Assembly: GCA_017828975.1 (NCBI GenBank)
Contig: JAGAJN010000039.1
Location: forward strand, 23,874 to 87,873
Length of the DNA: 64,000 nt
From: Oscillospiraceae bacterium
GTDB lineage: Bacteria; Bacillota; Clostridia; Oscillospirales; Ruminococcaceae
Reading direction: 5' to 3'
Position 1 is the first letter of the stretch. Every line of letters begins with the position of its first letter. Shown in pieces: positions 61,243 to 64,000 of the stretch. The translations under genes and the position numbers were made by a program. Under the pieces are notes generated by a model that did not search any database, had not been told where the DNA came from, and was given only the letters and a program-made list of their open reading frames with translations.

Positions 61243-61413
61243 ATGAAGGCTACAGGCATTGTCAGACGTATCGACGACCTCGGCAGAGTCGTTATTCCAA
61301 AGGAAATACGCAGAACTATGCGTATTCGTGAGGGCGACCCATCTCTGAACACATTGTTACAGTCGGAGGTGCTGGTTATTGCGATGGATAGGACGGTTGA
61401 GAAGAATACATAA
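61243..61413 (+). pseudogene. Truncated AbrB/SpoVT-like transcription factor gene
   Basis: The first 34 residues (MKATGIVRRIDDLGRVVIPK, EIRRTMRIREGDP) are a perfect AbrB/SpoVT swapped-hairpin start. Instead of the usual LEIYTEKDG, the frame then runs into a segment homologous to copy A at 60183 and stops after 56 residues. GGAGG precedes the ATG. It may be nonfunctional, or still make a truncated DNA-binding peptide. Confidence 0.75.
61347..61408 (+). repeat. 62-bp segment homologous to 60183-60243 (copy B)
   Basis: This copy is joined in frame to the AbrB-like start after GDP, showing that a recombination or insertion event created the hybrid. Confidence 0.7.
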
Positions 61414-61458
61414 CACATCTTTCGCTTCAATAGTTCCTTTTTTTCAAATCACTATTTT

Positions 61459-61749
61459 TTACAAAATTAAAGGCTGATCCTGTGAAAAGCCTTTTTGGAC
61501 ACCTAAAAAATCTATCTTACTTTCCCATTTGTTTCCCAATCGATAAAATCTTACAGAGTCTGATTTCTTGTCGATAATTTCCGAAAGCCTTGCTTTAAAA
61601 CAAACCAGCTGAGATGTGTCCATCATTATTTCAAAAACCGAATTTTGAACACGAACACCATATTGTTCGCACAGCTTTGCCACCTTTCGCAGCCGTTTTG
61701 CACCTTTCGGGTCAGTGAAATCTACATCATATGCAACAATGATCATCAT
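61459..61749 (-). CDS. cas2: CRISPR-associated endonuclease Cas2
   Basis: A 96-residue protein with the N-terminal strand IIVAYDVDF containing the conserved Asp, then GAKRLRKVAKLCEQYGVRVQNSVFE, and the end strand VRFYRLG. It forms the adaptation complex with Cas1. GGAGGTG lies before the first of two ATGs. It is 7 bases after cas1. Confidence 0.96.
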   Translation of the reverse strand: MMIIVAYDVDFTDPKGAKRLRKVAKLCEQYGVRVQNSVFEIMMDTSQLVCFKARLSEIIDKKSDSVRFYRLGNKWESKIDFLGVQKGFSQDQPLIL

Positions 61750-61756
61750 TTATCTG

Positions 61757-62779
61757 TCACCTCCAAATAAACGGGGGATATCCGTCAATATCTCCTCTGA
61801 AATGACGTGCCAGAAGCATCGCCTGACAATAAGGTATCAAGCCTATGGGTATTTTTTCTTTCAGATAAGGGTGCATGATTGTTTCTTTCTTCCTCAGCTG
61901 CCACTCCTGTATGACCTTTCTTCTTGCCTTATCCTTTAGTGTTAATTCTATCCCTTCCGTATCGAAATCCGAAGCTGTTATCTGTTTTAAATTTATCAGA
62001 GAAATAACAAATCTGTCGCATAACGGTGAGCGAAGCTCCTCCATAAGATCAAGTGCCATAGAAGGTCTGCCGGGTCTTAATGTATGAAGATATCCTGCCG
62101 CAGGGTCAATACCTACAGATTCCAATGCGGACTGCATATCATTTTTCAAAAGCATATAAGTAAACGAAAGCAGAGCATTTACACGATTTTCGGGAGGCCT
62201 TCGGCTTCGTATTTCAAACAGCATTTCCGATTCATCAGTTTTAAGCATAGAATCAAAAGCTCTGAAATATATAGAAGCAGCCGCACCTTCAATACCTCTT
62301 ATGCTGTCAATATTTTGAGCGGATCCAAGTAATTTTTCCTGTTCAAGCAGCTTTTCCGACTGCTCTTTTAGAATAAGTGATTTTTCTTCCGTTGTATTTC
62401 TTGACGCTTTCATAAGCACATTTCTGCTGTTGATTATTTTTCCAAGAATAATATTTCGGACAATTTCCACTGATTCACAGGAATCTATCAGCTGATATTG
62501 TTTTCTTCTGAGAAGTACATTTCCGCTGACCTGTCCGTAAACTCTTCCGTAGAATCTTCCGTTATCCGAATGAAAGGAAAGTGATATGCCGTTATCACCG
62601 CAGAATCCCATAAACGGAGTCGAAACACTCATATTGCACAGGCATACTATCGCTTCAATAGTATGTGCGGGAATCCTTGTTTTCTCCATCCCTCCCACCA
62701 TAACACATATGGATTTGTTTTCGCAGTGCAGATAGCTTCCTTCTGTCATAATATACAGAACATTTCCCAGCTTTTTCAA
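61757..62779 (-). CDS. cas1: CRISPR-associated endonuclease Cas1 (type I-C like)
   Basis: A 340-residue integrase that inserts spacers. The metal ligands are the Glu in IRGIEGAAA, the His in GYLHTLRPGRPSMALDLMEE and the later acidic residue. The N-terminal beta domain (LGNVLYIMTEGSYLHCE) and the C-terminal end FRGDIDGYPPFIWR are typical of I-C. It overlaps cas4 by 4 bases. Confidence 0.96.
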   Translation of the reverse strand: MKKLGNVLYIMTEGSYLHCENKSICVMVGGMEKTRIPAHTIEAIVCLCNMSVSTPFMGFCGDNGISLSFHSDNGRFYGRVYGQVSGNVLLRRKQYQLIDSCESVEIVRNIILGKIINSRNVLMKASRNTTEEKSLILKEQSEKLLEQEKLLGSAQNIDSIRGIEGAAASIYFRAFDSMLKTDESEMLFEIRSRRPPENRVNALLSFTYMLLKNDMQSALESVGIDPAAGYLHTLRPGRPSMALDLMEELRSPLCDRFVISLINLKQITASDFDTEGIELTLKDKARRKVIQEWQLRKKETIMHPYLKEKIPIGLIPYCQAMLLARHFRGDIDGYPPFIWR

Positions 62780-63441
62780 TTCTTATCTCCTTTCTCATTC
62801 TCCTGTTTTACAGACTTCAAATAGTCTGAAATCGAATCCGAGGCTTTTGGCAAACAAATATCCTTCAGAGAACATTTTAAACATTTAGGGCTGTAATCTG
62901 CCTTGGGTATGAGCTTGTTTTCAAGCATCTGTGATAATTCGAATGCGGTTTTTTCAACGGCTTCTCTGTGTTCTTTGGTGAATATCACTTCATGATTTCT
63001 ATGTGAGCTTATGAAGAAAATTGCTCCCGAACGTATACTGCACCCGAACATTTCCTCCATGCACATTGCCTGTGCGCAAAGCTGATATTCATATTCGGGT
63101 TCTGTTCGAATACTTCCATGCTTGTATTCTATGGGAAACAATTCATATTTTTCGCTGCCTATCCATGGTAAAGCAGTTCCGTTATCGGATAATACAGCCT
63201 CCACCGCATCACATTTCCCCATAAGATTCAGTTTATGTGATACAACGCTCATGTCGGTAACAGTGATTATACTGTTTCGGGAAGTAATAGAAGCAGTATG
63301 AACATTTTTGTGTTCCAAAGAGCCTTTAACAGTATCTGAACTGTCATTCCATTGCTGCTCCAGCAACAGCAGTCCTGCCCGCCTTTTGCAGTAGTTATAC
63401 TGTGAGATATAAGAAATCGGGATAAAATTGTCTTCTTCCAT
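62776..63441 (-). CDS. cas4: CRISPR-associated exonuclease Cas4
   Basis: A 221-residue PD-(D/E)XK nuclease that trims prespacers for Cas1-Cas2. The catalytic residues are in GKCDAVEAV and PIEYKHG. Four Cys (YCKRRAG and CLKCSLKDIC) form the iron-sulfur site. ATG 63441 is selected for AAAGGAGG; the open frame upstream enters the CRISPR repeat and is not coding. The cas4-cas1-cas2 order is that of the type I-C adaptation module. Confidence 0.94.
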   Translation of the reverse strand: MEEDNFIPISYISQYNYCKRRAGLLLLEQQWNDSSDTVKGSLEHKNVHTASITSRNSIITVTDMSVVSHKLNLMGKCDAVEAVLSDNGTALPWIGSEKYELFPIEYKHGSIRTEPEYEYQLCAQAMCMEEMFGCSIRSGAIFFISSHRNHEVIFTKEHREAVEKTAFELSQMLENKLIPKADYSPKCLKCSLKDICLPKASDSISDYLKSVKQENEKGDKN

Positions 63442-63489
63442 GTTTGAACCTCCTTTATATAAACAACAATAAATAGGGACGGATTGCAC

Positions 63490-64000
63490 GTTTAAATCCA
63501 CGCCCCCACGCAAGGGGCGACCTGTGCCATCAAAAGTATAGTTGCGCAAAATAGGGTTTCAATTCACGCCCCCACGCAAGGGGCGACCTTCGGCGGTTTC
63601 CCTACCGTGTTCAGACAAGAGAGTTTCAATTCACGCCCCCACGCAAGGGGCGACATAAGCGTAAAAAATACGCTTGACAATAATATCATGTTTCAATTCA
63701 CGCCCCCACGCAAGGGGCGACCTGCTAACGCAACTACGACATTTTTAAGATTAAGGTTTCAATTCACGCCCCCACGCAAGGGGCGACTGCAGATGTAGTT
63801 TGCACATCGAGATCGAATATGTTTCAATTCACGCCCCCACGCAAGGGGCGACGCTTTTCCCTGTCCCTTATCTTGTTATTATTATGTTTCAATTCACGCC
63901 CCCACGCAAGGGGCGACAATTAAAAATATCATATCTGTTTTATCCATTTCTTTGTTTCAATTCACGCCCCCACGCAAGGGGCGACTCTATTCGCCGTCTA
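63490..64000 (-). CRISPR. Type I-C-like CRISPR array, truncated by window edge
   Basis: Eight 32-bp repeats start at 63490, 63556, 63623, 63690, 63756, 63821, 63886 and 63954, with seven full spacers of 33-36 bp and the beginning of an eighth. In the minus orientation the repeat begins GTCGCCCC, has a CGCCCC/GGGGCG stem and ends ATTGAAAC, as in type I-C, so crRNA is probably made from the minus strand. The repeat at 63490 differs at two sites (GTTTAAATCC), marking the leader-distal end. The leader should therefore lie beyond 64000. Confidence 0.97.

Noticed and set aside
63607-63798. Open frame with repeated FQFTPPRKGR peptide
   Set aside because: It is a translation of CRISPR repeats, not a gene.

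Overview
The window looks like a chromosomal segment of a fibre-degrading, Gram-positive gut Firmicute of the Ruminococcus type (Oscillospiraceae). This is inferred from content: tandem type IV pilins with PilB/PilT/PilD, a GH5 endoglucanase-like lipoprotein, a GH16 lichenase-like lipoprotein, an orphan sugar-binding lipoprotein, and many LacI-like sugar-sensor/c-di-GMP proteins. The species is not proven. Promoters are almost all canonical sigma-A sites (TTGACA-like, 17 bp, TATAAT-like). No rRNA or tRNA gene was recognised.

Layout. 1-9.6 kb: type IV pilus locus (pilD fragment, pilB, pilT, two prepilins) followed by a GT-C-like membrane protein and a 1013-residue GT2/HAD fusion, plausibly a pilin-glycosylation block. 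9.6-11.7 kb: a two-gene unit with a SpoIID-like protein carrying three peptidoglycan-binding repeats. 11.7-12.6 kb: a Rpn-family nuclease gene with an expanding 12-bp repeat. 12.8-21 kb: two paralogous LacI-sensor diguanylate cyclases flanking a deformylase/hydrolase pair and a HAD-LuxE-LuxC operon. 21-24.2 kb: secreted FN3/cell-wall-binding protein, YefM-YoeB toxin-antitoxin with its operator, fructose-bisphosphate aldolase. 24.3-29 kb: YgjP-type metallopeptidase, a second Rpn gene with a duplicated 3' end, and an ABC transporter plus histidine kinase without a response regulator. 29-34.8 kb: three tandem membrane-anchored secreted paralogs and a c-di-GMP phosphodiesterase fused to a beta-helix-like domain. 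35-43 kb: HAD phosphatase, PBP2, hotdog thioesterase, repeats, HTH regulator, DUF4321 protein, U32 peptidase, ZapA. 43-46.4 kb: pyrG and the rpsF-ssb-rpsR operon. 46.6-54.7 kb: polysaccharide utilisation and regulators (GH5, GNAT, WYL, solute-binding protein, AraC, GH16, thioredoxin). 54.7-60.2 kb: a BceRS-BceAB antimicrobial-peptide module followed by a small membrane protein and a GT51 transglycosylase. 60.2-61.4 kb: a decayed zone with a TGA-interrupted gene, an IS630 remnant and a truncated AbrB gene. 61.4-64 kb: cas2-cas1-cas4 and a type I-C-like CRISPR array that runs off the right edge.

How parts may work together. Two cyclases with intracellular sugar-binding folds and one phosphodiesterase surround genes for pili, surface proteins and glycan hydrolases. 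I infer, but cannot show, that c-di-GMP links soluble sugar status to adhesion. The most unusual items are the EAL/beta-helix fusion, the tandem trio of surface proteins with duplicated promoters, the luciferase-free LuxC/LuxE operon, the pilin-adjacent GT2-HAD fusion, a Bce operator with full spacing architecture, several complex inverted-repeat elements, and a CRISPR array placed upstream of its adaptation genes.
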